61,526 nucleotides of DNA from Cyanobacteriota bacterium (GTDB lineage: Bacteria > Acidobacteriota > Vicinamibacteria > Vicinamibacterales > UBA2999). Below, one piece after another: positions 38,061-48,070 of the stretch. The DNA lies in assembly GCA_019752015.1 (NCBI GenBank), contig JAIEMQ010000043.1, forward strand, positions 1 to 61,526, given 5' to 3'. Made by a program: the position numbers and the translations under genes. The stretch's first letter is position 1. Each line of letters opens with the position of its first letter. The notes under the pieces were generated by a model. It was given only the letters and a program-made list of their open reading frames with translations, ran no database searches and was not told where the DNA came from.

Positions 38061-38884
38061 GTGCGTGCTGCCGTCACACTATCAGTAATTTCCTTGAGCT
38101 GCTGTTCGGTCAGGCCAATCCGCTCGATCGCCGTCGCCTTGCCGGTGGTCTGATCAACAGTGATCATCACGCCGTGGAGGCGCGGATCGCCCGAGGCGGT
38201 TTCGAATCGCGCCGGCAATCCGGTGATGAAGCGCTGGATGATCGCGTCCTTCTCGATGCCGATGACGCCGTCGTGCGGTCCGGTCATGCCGACATCGGTC
38301 AGGCACGCGGTGCCGCCGGCCAGAATCCGCTCGTCCGCGGTTTGCACGTGCGTGTGCGTGCCAATCACCGCGGTGACCATGCCGTCCAGGTAATAGGAGA
38401 TCGCGATCTTTTCCGACGTCGTCTCGGCGTGCATGTCGACGAAGATCACCTGCGCGCCGTCGCCGCGCACCTTGGCGATCTCGCGCTCGGCAACGCGGAA
38501 CGGATCGTCGATGGCATTGAGAAACACGCGGCCCATCACGTTGATGACGCCGACCTTGACGCCGTTTGTCGCGGTAATGACATGCGAGCCTGCGCCGGGC
38601 GTGCCGTCGGGATAATTCGCCGGCCGCAGCAATCGCGGCTCGTTGCCGATGAACTCGAGGGTCTCGCGCTTGTCCCACACGTGATTGCCGGTCGTGATCA
38701 CGTCCACGCCCGACGACAGGATCTCGAGCATGTTCTCGCGCGTGATGCCCGCGCCGCCGGCGGCATTTTCGCCGTTGGCAATCACCAGATCCGCGTCGTG
38801 ATGCGACGCGAGCGCGCGGACGTGACGCCGGATCAGATCGCGACCGGGGCGGCCGACAATGTCGCCGAGGAACAGCAGTTTCAT
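38057..38884 (-). CDS. ymdB: YmdB-family metallophosphoesterase
   Basis: 275 residues, matching the TIGR00282-type calcineurin-like family. LLFLGDIVGRPGR, DLVIANGENAAGGAG, DVITTGNHVWDKRE, VDMHAETTSEKIA and VIGTHTHVQTADE provide the di-metal ligands. B. subtilis YmdB is a cyclic-nucleotide phosphodiesterase affecting biofilm fate; the function here is inferred. It overlaps hsp20 upstream and xseA downstream by 4 nt each. Confidence 0.9.
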   Translation of the reverse strand: MKLLFLGDIVGRPGRDLIRRHVRALASHHDADLVIANGENAAGGAGITRENMLEILSSGVDVITTGNHVWDKRETLEFIGNEPRLLRPANYPDGTPGAGSHVITATNGVKVGVINVMGRVFLNAIDDPFRVAEREIAKVRGDGAQVIFVDMHAETTSEKIAISYYLDGMVTAVIGTHTHVQTADERILAGGTACLTDVGMTGPHDGVIGIEKDAIIQRFITGLPARFETASGDPRLHGVMITVDQTTGKATAIERIGLTEQQLKEITDSVTAART

Positions 38885-39348
38885 CCGCGGGAGGGCGTAT
38901 CGATCGGGACGAGCAGGCCTGCGCCGCGACGGTCGGCAATGCGCGGCAGCACCACGCGCAGCTCGCCGTTGGCGAGCCGGGCGCGTGCCTGCGCCCCGTC
39001 GATCGCGGCGCTGATCTTCACCGCGCGCGCGAAGCGTCCAAAATCGCGCTCGACGAGATGAAAGCTGGCGGGACCGCGCTTCGTCAGATCCGGCCGCTCC
39101 TTTTCGCCGACGATCAGCACGACGCCGCTCTTGAAGAGGATGCGGATCGCGTCCGCGGCGATACCCGGCAAATCGAGGACGATCTCGACGGTCTTGTCCG
39201 TCTCGAAGACGTCGACGACGGGCATGCATTCGCCGGCAACGACGTGGCGGCGATCCGGCCGCCGGCGGGCCAGATCCTCGAGCAGCTTGTGGACATCCGC
39301 CGCCAGATCAGCCGGCTGATCCATCGAGCCCGCGGAGAAGGTCGCCAT
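38881..39348 (-). CDS. Hsp20/alpha-crystallin-like protein
   Basis: 155 residues. The central alpha-crystallin-like domain runs from MPVVDVFETDKTVEIVLDLPGI through IRILFKSGVVLIVGEKERP, ASFHLVERDFGRFARAVKI to ANGELRVVLP. It is divergent from dnaK, and a second Hsp20 follows dnaK, so the locus has two small heat-shock proteins. The C-terminal IxI anchoring motif is weak (LLVPI). It probably binds unfolded proteins in the cytoplasm. Confidence 0.85.
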   Translation of the reverse strand: MATFSAGSMDQPADLAADVHKLLEDLARRRPDRRHVVAGECMPVVDVFETDKTVEIVLDLPGIAADAIRILFKSGVVLIVGEKERPDLTKRGPASFHLVERDFGRFARAVKISAAIDGAQARARLANGELRVVLPRIADRRGAGLLVPIDTPSRG

Positions 39349-39359
39349 CCCTCGATTCT

Positions 39360-39438
39360 ACCGGCATCCGGCTACATCCAGGGGCTGGCCCCAAACGTAG
39401 CCGAAGCTACAGTTGGGGCCAGCCCCCGAGTGTAGCCG
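39360..39438. repeat. GGGGCTGGCCCC palindromic repeat upstream of dnaK
   Basis: Two inverted copies of the same family found inside the gene at 13030 (CCGGCTACAT, GGGGCTGGCCCC, AAACGTAGCCG and their complement). It occupies the gap between the divergent hsp20 and dnaK genes, ahead of the dnaK promoter. Confidence 0.88.
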
Positions 39439-39517
39439 GGGAAGGGTAAGGCTCAGGTTTTGTAACCACTTAGGCAGTCCCGGCGTCATATGAGTGTAAT
39501 TCGCTAAGATAAGGTGC

Positions 39518-39546
39518 TTGACAACCACTCACGTCTTTTCGATACT
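39518..39546 (+). promoter_or_regulatory. Strong sigma-70 promoter of dnaK
   Basis: TTGACA (39518-39523), 17-nt spacer and GATACT (39541-39546). AGGAGG at 39561-39566 precedes the dnaK ATG by 10 nt. No CIRCE inverted repeat is visible, so HrcA control is not indicated here. Confidence 0.8.
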
Positions 39547-39576
39547 GGAATCCGGTCCTGAGGAGGACACCAAAGA

Positions 39577-41328
<1,752 letters not shown>

Positions 41329-41330
41329 CC

Positions 41331-41714
41331 ATGTCCATCATTCGTTTCGATCCGTTCGCTGACCTGCTGACGAACGGCCGGTGGGTGCCGGCCGTCGATA
41401 TCTTCGAGAACGGCAAGCAGGAGCTCGTGCTGAAGGCGGAGCTTCCCGACATGAAGCGGGAAGACATCCAGGTCGTCTTCGAGAACAACACGCTGACGCT
41501 GAAGGGCGAGCGCAAGTTCGAAGGCGAGATCAAGCAGGAGCAGTTCCACCGTGTTGAGCGCGCGTATGGCACGTTCAGCCGGTCCTTCTCGCTGCCGTCG
41601 ACCGTCGATGCGTCGAAGATCGCGGCGGAATACAAGAACGGCGTGCTGACGATCACGTTGCCGTTCCGCGAGGAATCAAAGCCGCGGACGATCAACGTCG
41701 AGGTCGCAGCCTAA
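41331..41714 (+). CDS. Small heat-shock protein Hsp20
   Basis: 127 residues, starting 2 nt after the dnaK stop and surely co-transcribed. The crystallin domain is typical: VPAVDIFENGKQELVLKAELPDMKREDIQVVFENNTLTLKGER, FHRVERAYGTFSRSFSLPSTVD, AEYKNGVLTITLP. A short C-terminal tail follows. It holds unfolded proteins for refolding by DnaK. Confidence 0.93.
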   Translation: MSIIRFDPFADLLTNGRWVPAVDIFENGKQELVLKAELPDMKREDIQVVFENNTLTLKGERKFEGEIKQEQFHRVERAYGTFSRSFSLPSTVDASKIAAEYKNGVLTITLPFREESKPRTINVEVAA

Positions 41715-41739
41715 GACGCGCTATCTGGCGGAGGCGGCG

Positions 41740-41943
41740 GTGGCTACTGACGGATCAGTAACCTACACGTTTCCGCTGGAGTGTCCCGGCTGCAAGGCCT
41801 CCAGCGGGTATCCGTTCAAGGCGGGCACGAAGGGCGGCACCGTGACGGCGGTCGTGTTAGCGATGCGTTGTCGTGATTGCCGGCACGAATGGCCGCTCGA
41901 ACTGGAAACAAGCGAGATCACGTTTCCGGCGCGGCGCCATTAA
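41740..41943 (+). CDS. Small zinc-ribbon protein, function unknown
   Basis: 67 residues from GTG at 41740 with GGAGG just upstream. Two CxxC knuckles (ECPGCK, RCRDCR) suggest one zinc ribbon. It follows hsp20 by 25 nt and precedes the terminator, so it is probably the last gene of the heat-shock operon. No partner is known. Confidence 0.6.
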   Translation: MATDGSVTYTFPLECPGCKASSGYPFKAGTKGGTVTAVVLAMRCRDCRHEWPLELETSEITFPARRH

Positions 41944-41951
41944 GCAAAAGA

Positions 41952-41985
41952 TCCCGACGGGGAACATCTCCCGTCGGGAATTTTT
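41952..41985. terminator. Rho-independent terminator after the dnaK operon
   Basis: TCCCGACGGG (41952-41961) pairs with CCCGTCGGGA (41970-41979), followed by TTTTT. On the other strand TCTTTT follows the stem, so it may also serve the convergent rpoZ-like gene. Confidence 0.88.
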
Positions 41986-42282
41986 CTAGCGGAGGTCGAC
42001 GACGACCTTGAAGTCGGGGAGATCCCACTGGACGAGGTTCTGCTTCACCTCTTCCATCGCGACCCGCTCGGCCTTGATCGCCTTCACGTGCAGGAGCGGC
42101 TCTTCGGCCTGATCAAGGCGCGGCCGGGCACCGCGGCGCAGTTGCTTGGCGCGCAGGGCCGCCACGTCAACGTATAAGAAACGGCTTTCAATCGGCGCCG
42201 CCTTCTCGTGAATAATCGGCGCGTCTTCGGCAGGGGTCTCGGATGCCGCCGGGTCCACCTGCGGGATTTCAGCTTCTGACAT
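41986..42282 (-). CDS. rpoZ: RNA polymerase omega-like (RpoZ/Rpb6 family) protein
   Basis: 98 residues. The segment SRFLYVDVAALRAKQLRRGARPRLD resembles the omega core (RFxLVxVAxxRAxQLxxGAxPxV), and KAERVAMEEVKQNLVQW resembles the following helix. The first 30 residues are acidic and Pro-rich. Omega aids assembly of RNA polymerase by binding beta prime. gmk, the usual neighbour, is absent. Similarity is by eye only. Confidence 0.55.
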   Translation of the reverse strand: MSEAEIPQVDPAASETPAEDAPIIHEKAAPIESRFLYVDVAALRAKQLRRGARPRLDQAEEPLLHVKAIKAERVAMEEVKQNLVQWDLPDFKVVVDLR

Positions 42283-42338
42283 AGCCTCTCAGCATACTTC
42301 GGGAACTCCGAACCCGCAAATCCCGTCTTTGCCGTTAG

Positions 42339-42683
42339 ATGCTGGAACTGATTGCGTTGGCTGGGCTGTTCATTGGCGGTCTGGCGGTCGCGGCCATCCT
42401 CGGTATCGTCTTCCTGGTCCTCAAGCTCGCTTTTTGGGCGGTTTTACTGCCGTTCCGCCTCCTGACCAAGCTGATTTGGGTGCCGATCGGCCTTGCCGCC
42501 GGCGGCGTGGGCCTCGCGGCCGGGGCTGCCATCATTCCGATCGCCCTGGTCATCGGACTCGTCGTAGCCGTGCTCGCCGCAATCGCGGCGGTCCTCGCCC
42601 TGCTCATTCCTGCCATTCCGTTCCTGCTACTGGGCCTGGCCGTCTGGGCGGTGTTGCGGCGCCGGCCTGCGGCCGTCGCCTAA
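42339..42683 (+). CDS. Small integral membrane protein, function unknown
   Basis: 114 residues, almost entirely hydrophobic: four or five TM segments (LIALAGLFIGGLAVAAILGI, LAFWAVLLPFRLLTKLIWVP, IPIALVIGLVVAVLAAIAAV, LLIPAIPFLLLGLAVWAVL) and an RRR end. No family is recognised. The stop TAA begins a heptamer array. Confidence 0.6.
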   Translation: MLELIALAGLFIGGLAVAAILGIVFLVLKLAFWAVLLPFRLLTKLIWVPIGLAAGGVGLAAGAAIIPIALVIGLVVAVLAAIAAVLALLIPAIPFLLLGLAVWAVLRRRPAAVA

Positions 42684-42713
42684 GAATTAAAAATTAAAAA
42701 TTAGAAGTTAAAA
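42682..42713. repeat. AATTAAA heptamer array (left arm)
   Basis: AATTAAA, AATTAAA, AATTAGA, AGTTAAA in tandem, starting at the stop codon of the small membrane protein gene. The complement (TAATTTTTAATT) recurs at 43201-43236, so the two arms bracket the S23-type pseudogene. Confidence 0.85.
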
Positions 42714-43093
42714 GGGGCTCGGGTTCTTGCGGCGCATGTTTGCCCTTTTCTTGACGATTATCGCCCCGAAGATCGAGGCCATCTGCCTCGCTTCGTCCTC
42801 GTAGCGCGCGACGGAACTGTGGGCGGCGAGTTCGCACGCCACGATGATTCGGATCGCCACTCTGGTCTCTCTAGTCTCGCGCAGCGCGATCCTCATTTTC
42901 GCGACGAAGTCCGCATCGCTCGAGGCGGCCTGCGCCTCTTGGAGATCGACGATACTGCCTTGATCAACTGTCTCCAGATGATGCGGCTCGCCTCGTCGAG
43001 ATAGTTCTTCTTTGGAAAGGCCTTGATAACCGCGCACGTGAGATCGAACGAGCGGCGTTGCAGCCCCTGAATCTGATCAATGGTAGCCATGCC
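42708..43093 (-). pseudogene. Frameshifted four-helix-bundle (S23/IVS) protein
   Basis: The first part (MATIDQIQGLQRRSFDLTCA, FPKKNYLDEASRIIWRQLIKAVSSI) and the second part (VDLQEAQAASSDADFVAKMRIALRETRETRVAIRIIVACEL) are consecutive segments of the S23-type four-helix protein but lie in different frames, breaking near 42950. The conserved SIxANxxEG region at the break is also damaged. Family members are encoded in 23S rRNA intervening sequences and as stand-alone genes of unknown role. AT-rich inverted arrays flank it. Confidence 0.75.
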
Positions 43094-43200
43094 CTGAAGA
43101 GGAGCAAGATTCCGACCGCGCGGGTTTGGGCGAGAATCCCAATGTTTCGCGCCCACCGCTAGCAGAAACTGCGATCCAACCTGGAACCCTGCGGCGCATT

Positions 43201-43236
43201 TTTTTTGATTTTTAAATTTCTAATTTTTAATTAACA
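43201..43236. repeat. TAATTTTTAA array (right arm)
   Basis: AT-rich 7-8-mers complementary to 42682-42713. They sit between the S23-like pseudogene start and the acyl-CoA ligase gene. Confidence 0.8.
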
Positions 43237-43244
43237 ATCGCGGC

Positions 43245-44816
43245 GTGGAAGTACCCCTGACACCGCTCGACTTCCTGCGCCGCGCCCGAAAGCTGCATGG
43301 CGCACGCGAAGCCGTCGTTGACGGCGGCGAGCGCTGGAGCTACGAAGAATTCGGGACGCGATGCGATCGGTGGTCGTCGGCGTTGCAACGGCTCGGCGTC
43401 ACGCAGGGCGATCGCGTGGCGTACATCGCGCCGAATACGCACCGGCAGCTCGAGTCGTTCTATGCGGTGCCGCAGATCGGCGCGGTGCTGGTGCCGATCA
43501 ACTTCCGGCTCGTGCCCGACGATTTCCGCTACATGATTCAACACAGCGGCGCCAAGATCGTGTGCGCCGGGGCCGATCACACGGCAGCGGTTGATTCGAT
43601 CCGCGGCGACCTCAAGGACGTCGAACATTTTGTTTCGCTCGACGGTCCGCGCGACGGCTGGCTCGATTACGAATCGTTGTTGAAAGACGCGAGCGCAGCC
43701 TTCGATCGCCCGTCGATCGGCGAGCGCGATCTGCTCACCATCAACTACACCAGCGGCACCACCTCGCGTCCCAAGGGCGTGATGATCACGCATCGCAACG
43801 CATGGATGAACTCGGTGGGCATGTTGATGCACTGGCCGATGACGCCCGGCGACGCGTATCTGTGGACGCTGCCGATGTTTCACGCCAACGGGTGGACGTT
43901 CACGTGGTCGGTGACGGCCGCGGGCGCGAAGCACGTGTGCCTGCCGAAGTTCGATGCGCCGACGATTTTCAAGATCGTGGCAAAGGAACAGGTCACGCGC
44001 ATGTGCGCGGCGCCAACGGTGCTGATCATGCTGGCGAACGCGCCGGCGGAGGCAAAGGCGCTGGCGCCGAAGGGCGTCGGCGTGATGACCGCGGGCGCGC
44101 CTCCCGCGGCGGTGACGATCCAACGCATCGAAGAGGAGCTCGGCTGGAGCATCATCCAGATCTACGGCCTGACCGAAACCGCCCCCGGCATCAGCATCTG
44201 CGAGCCGCTGCCGGAGCATCGGGCGCTGTCGAAAGACGATCGCGCGAAGATCAAGGCGCGGCAGGGCGTGGAGTTCATCACGTCCGGCGAGCTGCGCGTG
44301 GTCGACGATCAGCGCCGCGACGTGCCGCGCGACGGCAAGACGCCGGGCGAGATCATCGCGCGCGGCAACGTCGTCATGGCGGGCTATTACAACGATCCCG
44401 ACGCGACCGCCAAGTGCATGGGCGACGGCTGGTTCAAGAGCGGCGATGCCGCGGTCGTGCATCCGGATGGCTACGTGCAGATCACCGATCGGCTGAAGGA
44501 CGTGATCATCAGCGGCGGCGAAAATATTTCTTCCGTCGAAGTCGAGGCCATGCTGCTGCGCCATGACGCGATCCAGGAAGTGGCGGTCGTCGGCGTGCCG
44601 AGCGAAAAGTGGGGCGAGTCGCCGCACGCGTTCGTGGTCTTCAAGACCGGACAGTCGGCGACGCCGGAGGCGCTGCGCCAGTTCTGCCGCGACAACATGG
44701 CGCACTTCAAGGTGCCGCACGGCTTCACGCCGATCGGCGAGCTGCCGAAGACGGCAACCGGGAAGATTCAGAAGTTCGTGCTGCGCAAGGGCCGCGCGAA
44801 TATCACTGCGCAATAA
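43245..44816 (+). CDS. Acyl-CoA synthetase (AMP-forming)
   Basis: 523 residues from GTG at 43245. ANL-superfamily motifs are clear: LLTINYTSGTTSRPKGVMITHRN (P-loop), WTLPMFHANGWTFTW, IIQIYGLTETAPG, GDGWFKSGDAAVVHPDGYVQITDRLKDVIISGGENISSVEVE (A8 hinge) and the catalytic Lys in LPKTATGKIQKFVLRKG. It activates a carboxylate, probably a medium- or long-chain fatty acid, to the CoA thioester. The closest description is FadD3/AlkK-like; the substrate is not set. The 3' end overlaps the convergent membrane gene by 49 nt. Confidence 0.9.
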   Translation: MEVPLTPLDFLRRARKLHGAREAVVDGGERWSYEEFGTRCDRWSSALQRLGVTQGDRVAYIAPNTHRQLESFYAVPQIGAVLVPINFRLVPDDFRYMIQHSGAKIVCAGADHTAAVDSIRGDLKDVEHFVSLDGPRDGWLDYESLLKDASAAFDRPSIGERDLLTINYTSGTTSRPKGVMITHRNAWMNSVGMLMHWPMTPGDAYLWTLPMFHANGWTFTWSVTAAGAKHVCLPKFDAPTIFKIVAKEQVTRMCAAPTVLIMLANAPAEAKALAPKGVGVMTAGAPPAAVTIQRIEEELGWSIIQIYGLTETAPGISICEPLPEHRALSKDDRAKIKARQGVEFITSGELRVVDDQRRDVPRDGKTPGEIIARGNVVMAGYYNDPDATAKCMGDGWFKSGDAAVVHPDGYVQITDRLKDVIISGGENISSVEVEAMLLRHDAIQEVAVVGVPSEKWGESPHAFVVFKTGQSATPEALRQFCRDNMAHFKVPHGFTPIGELPKTATGKIQKFVLRKGRANITAQ

Positions 44817-46150
44817 TAGGCGCCGAAGATCGCCGCCATCACGATCGCCGGCCAGACGCCGATTGTGAATCGCGAAAAGCCCGACGCCAGCAGCGCCGTG
44901 AGCAGCAGGCAACTGTGCGCGGTCAGCGCGGACACGGCGGCGATCGCGAAGATCGGCGGCAGTTGCCGCATCGTCAGGGCGGCGTAGATCCCGACGAACG
45001 CGATCGCGAGCGTCCAGATCGCCACGATGCTCATCATCCACTGCACGTAGCGGACGCGTTCTGAGCCGCTGAACACGAACGGCTCGCCCGGCTCGAGTGA
45101 GAACGCCAGCTCCTCGAACGGCATCGGGCGGTGCGAGCTCACGAACGCATTCAGCGCTGCCGCGCGCGCCGGATGACGCAGCCGGTCGATCGTCCACAGC
45201 GACTGGTAGTTCATTGCCGTCAGCATCGCGAAGGCGATCGGCGCGCGCCTGATCCGCGCCAGCGCCGCGGCGCCGAGCGTTGCCGTCTGCTGCGATTCGT
45301 CGAGCCGCGGCATCAGCGCGCGTGAGCGATCGACACAGCCGCCCTGCAGGCAGGTCTCGTAATACATCGCCAGCACGGCGCGGACCTCGGGCGGCGCCGA
45401 CGCGAGGAACGCGCGAATCGGCGCGTAGTCGTTCTGGAGATGCTCGTCGAGCGCGGCGCGCACGCGATCGGGGGATGCCGGCGCCGCGGGCGCGTCGATC
45501 AGCGCCGCCTTCGCAAACAGATGGCGGCCCATCAGGCTCGATGACTTACCGCCGTGCACGAGCGGCGCGGCGGCCTGTTCCGTGCCGATGATCACCAGAA
45601 ACGGCGCGAGCGCGGCGACGAAGAACAGCGGCGGTTGCGATCCGCGCAGCTTGTGACGCTGGAACAGCACCATCAACACCATGACGGGGAGCAGCGCGAA
45701 GGCGGTGCGACGGACCGTCGCGTCGAGTCCAGCGGCCGTGGCGATTAGCACCATCAAGTGCCACGTCGGGTGATACGCGAAGCGGACGCAGAAGCCGAGG
45801 AACACGACCAGCAGAGACAGGAACAACGACTCCGACAGGATCGACGCGTGGAACTCGCGGATCTGCGGCAAGGCCATCGAGCCGGCGACGACGGCGACCG
45901 CGAGCCAGGTGCTCGCGGTCAGCTTGACGATCTCGCGCCCCAGATAGGCCAGGGCGGCGCCGAACAGGACTGGCTGCGCGACAATCGCCCCGCGCGCGCC
46001 GAAAATACTCAGGAAGAACGGATAGCCGAGCGGAACGATCGGTGAGGTGTTGAGGTAATGCACCGAGTCCGGCGTGGTGTACGGTCCGGCCGGATTGGTC
46101 CCCAGGCAATACGCGACATAGGCGGCGCACAGCGTGAAGACGATTGCCAT
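44768..46150 (-). CDS. Polytopic membrane protein, GT-C-like, function unknown
   Basis: 460 residues, about 9-11 TM helices. After MAIVFTLCAAYVAYCLGTNP the loop GPYTTPDSVHYLNTSPIVPLGYP has the Asp pattern seen in GT-C mannosyltransferase-like proteins. A Cys-containing soluble loop (CLQGGCVDRS) lies in the middle. It differs from the pair at 13030-16426. Immediately upstream of its start lies gatA on the same strand (6-nt gap), suggesting co-transcription. Confidence 0.6.
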   Translation of the reverse strand: MAIVFTLCAAYVAYCLGTNPAGPYTTPDSVHYLNTSPIVPLGYPFFLSIFGARGAIVAQPVLFGAALAYLGREIVKLTASTWLAVAVVAGSMALPQIREFHASILSESLFLSLLVVFLGFCVRFAYHPTWHLMVLIATAAGLDATVRRTAFALLPVMVLMVLFQRHKLRGSQPPLFFVAALAPFLVIIGTEQAAAPLVHGGKSSSLMGRHLFAKAALIDAPAAPASPDRVRAALDEHLQNDYAPIRAFLASAPPEVRAVLAMYYETCLQGGCVDRSRALMPRLDESQQTATLGAAALARIRRAPIAFAMLTAMNYQSLWTIDRLRHPARAAALNAFVSSHRPMPFEELAFSLEPGEPFVFSGSERVRYVQWMMSIVAIWTLAIAFVGIYAALTMRQLPPIFAIAAVSALTAHSCLLLTALLASGFSRFTIGVWPAIVMAAIFGAYYCAVIFARPLRSTNF

Positions 46151-46156
46151 CTAGGT

Positions 46157-47632
46157 CTAGGCGTGAGGCTTGCCCCCCGTAGCTTCAGCGAAGGGGGGGA
46201 CCTCTGTATGGAATTTCGTGTCGCGCTGGAATGCATCCGCTGCGCGCAGCAGCGTCGCCTCGTCGAACGGGCGGCCCGTCAGCTGAAATCCAATCGGCAA
46301 CCTCGACGATGAGAACCCGCAGGGCACGCTGATCGAGGGCAGGCCCGTCAGGTTCGCGCTGACGGTGAAGATGTCGTTCAAGTACATCTGCACCGGATCG
46401 CTCGTCTTCTCCCCGAGCTTGAAGGCCGGCGTCGGTGTCGTCGGCGTTGCCACCACGTCGACCCGCTCGAATGCTGTCTGGTAATCCTGCAGCAGCAGCG
46501 TGCGCACCTGCTGCGCCTTCAGGTAATACGCGTCGTAGTATCCCGCGCTCAGCACGTAGGTGCCGAGCATGATGCGGCGTTTCACTTCGGCGCCGAAGCC
46601 CTGATCGCGGGTGCGCTCGTACATCTGCAGCAGCCCGTCGTCTTTTTCCAGCTTCGCGCGCAGGCCGTAGCGCACGCCGTCGTAGCGGGCGAGATTCGAC
46701 GAGGCTTCCGCGGTGCAGATCAAGTAGTAGACCGGGATGCCGTACGGCGCATGCGGCAATTCGATGTCGATGAGCTTCGCGCCGCGAGCAGCAAGCGTGG
46801 CCAGCGCCGACTCGAAGGCCGTGAGGATGTCCGCGTCAACGCCTTCGCCGAGAAACGCGCGCGGCACGCCGATGCGCAGGCCGTTCACATCGCCACTGAG
46901 CGCGGTGTTGAGATCGGGCATCGCTTCCGGTGAAGAGGTCGAATCGTGCGCATCGAATCCGCCGATCACCGAAAAGACCAGCGCCGCATCCTCGACCGTG
47001 GTCGCGAACGGACCGATCTGATCGAGCGACGACGCGAAGGCGAGCAGGCCATAGCGCGAGACGCGGCCGTAAGTCGGCTTGAAGCCGACAATGCCGCACA
47101 GTCCCGCGGGCTGGCGAATCGATCCGCCCGTATCCGATCCGAGCGCGAGCGGCACGAGACGCGCCGCCACCGCCGCCGCGGATCCGCCGCTCGATCCACC
47201 GGGCGTACGCGTCACGTCCCAGGGATTCTTCGACGGGCCCAGCGCCGAATTCTCCGTCGACGATCCCATCGCGAATTCATCGAGGTTGGTCTTGCCGATG
47301 ATGATCGCGCCGGCGCGCTCGAGGCGCTCCACGACGGTTGCGTCGTACGGAGGAATGAAACCGGTGAGAATTTTCGAGGACGCCGTCGTCGGCACGTCCT
47401 TCGTGCACATGTTGTCTTTGATCGCGATCGGCACGCCGTGCAGCGGTGCGCTCGCGCGGCCGGCGGCATCGAGCGAGGCCGCGCGATCGAGCGCGCGCTC
47501 GGCAATGACGGTGTTGAACGCCGACAGCTTCGGCTCGGCCTTCTTGATGCGATCGAGCGCCTGCTCGACGGCGGCTCGCGCCGTCGTCTTGCCGTCTTTG
47601 ATGTCTCGCGCGAGTGACCGGGCGGTCATCAT
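46157..47632 (-). CDS. gatA: Glutamyl-tRNA(Gln) amidotransferase subunit A
   Basis: 491 residues. The Ser-cisSer-Lys triad is K72 in PIAIKDN, S147 in [15 protein letters not shown] and S171 in [11 protein letters not shown]. The rest follows GatA ([46 protein letters not shown]). It supplies ammonia for converting Glu-tRNA(Gln) or Asp-tRNA(Asn). It overlaps gatC as ATGA; gatB is not in the window. The last 11 residues ([12 protein letters not shown] end) come from an imperfect palindrome at 46173-46198. Confidence 0.95.
   Translation of the reverse strand: MMTARSLARDIKDGKTTARAAVEQALDRIKKAEPKLSAFNTVIAERALDRAASLDAAGRASAPLHGVPIAIKDNMCTKDVPTTASSKILTGFIPPYDATVVERLERAGAIIIGKTNLDEFAMGSSTENSALGPSKNPWDVTRTPGGSSGGSAAAVAARLVPLALGSDTGGSIRQPAGLCGIVGFKPTYGRVSRYGLLAFASSLDQIGPFATTVEDAALVFSVIGGFDAHDSTSSPEAMPDLNTALSGDVNGLRIGVPRAFLGEGVDADILTAFESALATLAARGAKLIDIELPHAPYGIPVYYLICTAEASSNLARYDGVRYGLRAKLEKDDGLLQMYERTRDQGFGAEVKRRIMLGTYVLSAGYYDAYYLKAQQVRTLLLQDYQTAFERVDVVATPTTPTPAFKLGEKTSDPVQMYLNDIFTVSANLTGLPSISVPCGFSSSRLPIGFQLTGRPFDEATLLRAADAFQRDTKFHTEVPPFAEATGGKPHA
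46173..46198. repeat. Palindromic element forming the GatA C-terminus
   Basis: CCCCCCGTAGCT and AGCGAAGGGGGG are near-complementary arms around TC. The gatA frame passes through as [11 protein letters not shown] and stops shortly after. Confidence 0.75.
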
Positions 47633-47922
47633 CCGATCACTCGCGGCACTTTGAAGAGGCCCGACTCGAGCGCAGCATCCGGCGCGTTGCTCAGCAGCTC
47701 CGATCGCGACAAGGCCGGTCCGGGCACGTCATCGCGATCGACGGGACGGTTGAGGACCTGCGAGGTCGGCGCGACGCCGGTCGTATCGAGCGCGCGGATC
47801 TGTTCGACGTAGGTGAGGATGGCGCCGAGCTGACGAGTAAAAAGGTCGAGCTCCTCGGCGGTGAGCTCGAGGCGCGCCAGATCAGCAATGCGCTGTACGT
47901 CCTGTCGGGTGAGGTTACTCAC
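47629..47922 (-). CDS. gatC: Glutamyl-tRNA(Gln) amidotransferase subunit C
   Basis: 97 residues from GTG at 47922 ([20 protein letters not shown]); a TTG two codons earlier (47928) is also possible. [40 protein letters not shown] and the [10 protein letters not shown] end are GatC hallmarks. It stabilises GatA. It lies next to a hairpin-forming heptamer array that separates it from rnz. Confidence 0.92.
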   Translation of the reverse strand: MSNLTRQDVQRIADLARLELTAEELDLFTRQLGAILTYVEQIRALDTTGVAPTSQVLNRPVDRDDVPGPALSRSELLSNAPDAALESGLFKVPRVIG

Positions 47923-47929
47923 AAGCAAT

Positions 47930-48070
47930 GAATAATAACAAAGAACGAAAAACGAAGAACGAAAAACGAAGAACGAAAAACGAAGAACGAAAAACGAAGA
48001 ACGAAAGCCGAAGAACGAAAGCCGAAGAACGAAAGCGCGTTTGTTCTTTGTTATTCGTTCTTTGTTATTT
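47930..48070. repeat. Inverted heptamer arrays between gatC and rnz
   Basis: Tandem GAACGAA/AAACGAA heptamers (about 47940-48030) face TTCTTTG/TTATTCG units (48040-48069). The rnz stop codon and its last five codons (ITKNE) lie in the right arm. Same family as at 21924-22012. Confidence 0.9.

Noticed and set aside
39349-39576. CIRCE or HrcA operator for dnaK
   Set aside because: No TTAGCACTC-type inverted repeat is present; the visible palindrome belongs to the dispersed GGGGCTGGCCCC family.
43227-45197. 656-residue minus-strand open frame
   Set aside because: It runs antisense to the acyl-CoA synthetase and lacks recognisable motifs; the sense frame has all ANL motifs.
47930-48070. Possible CRISPR or phase-variable coding repeat
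   Set aside because: The units are uninterrupted heptamers without spacers, and only the last codons of rnz reach into them.
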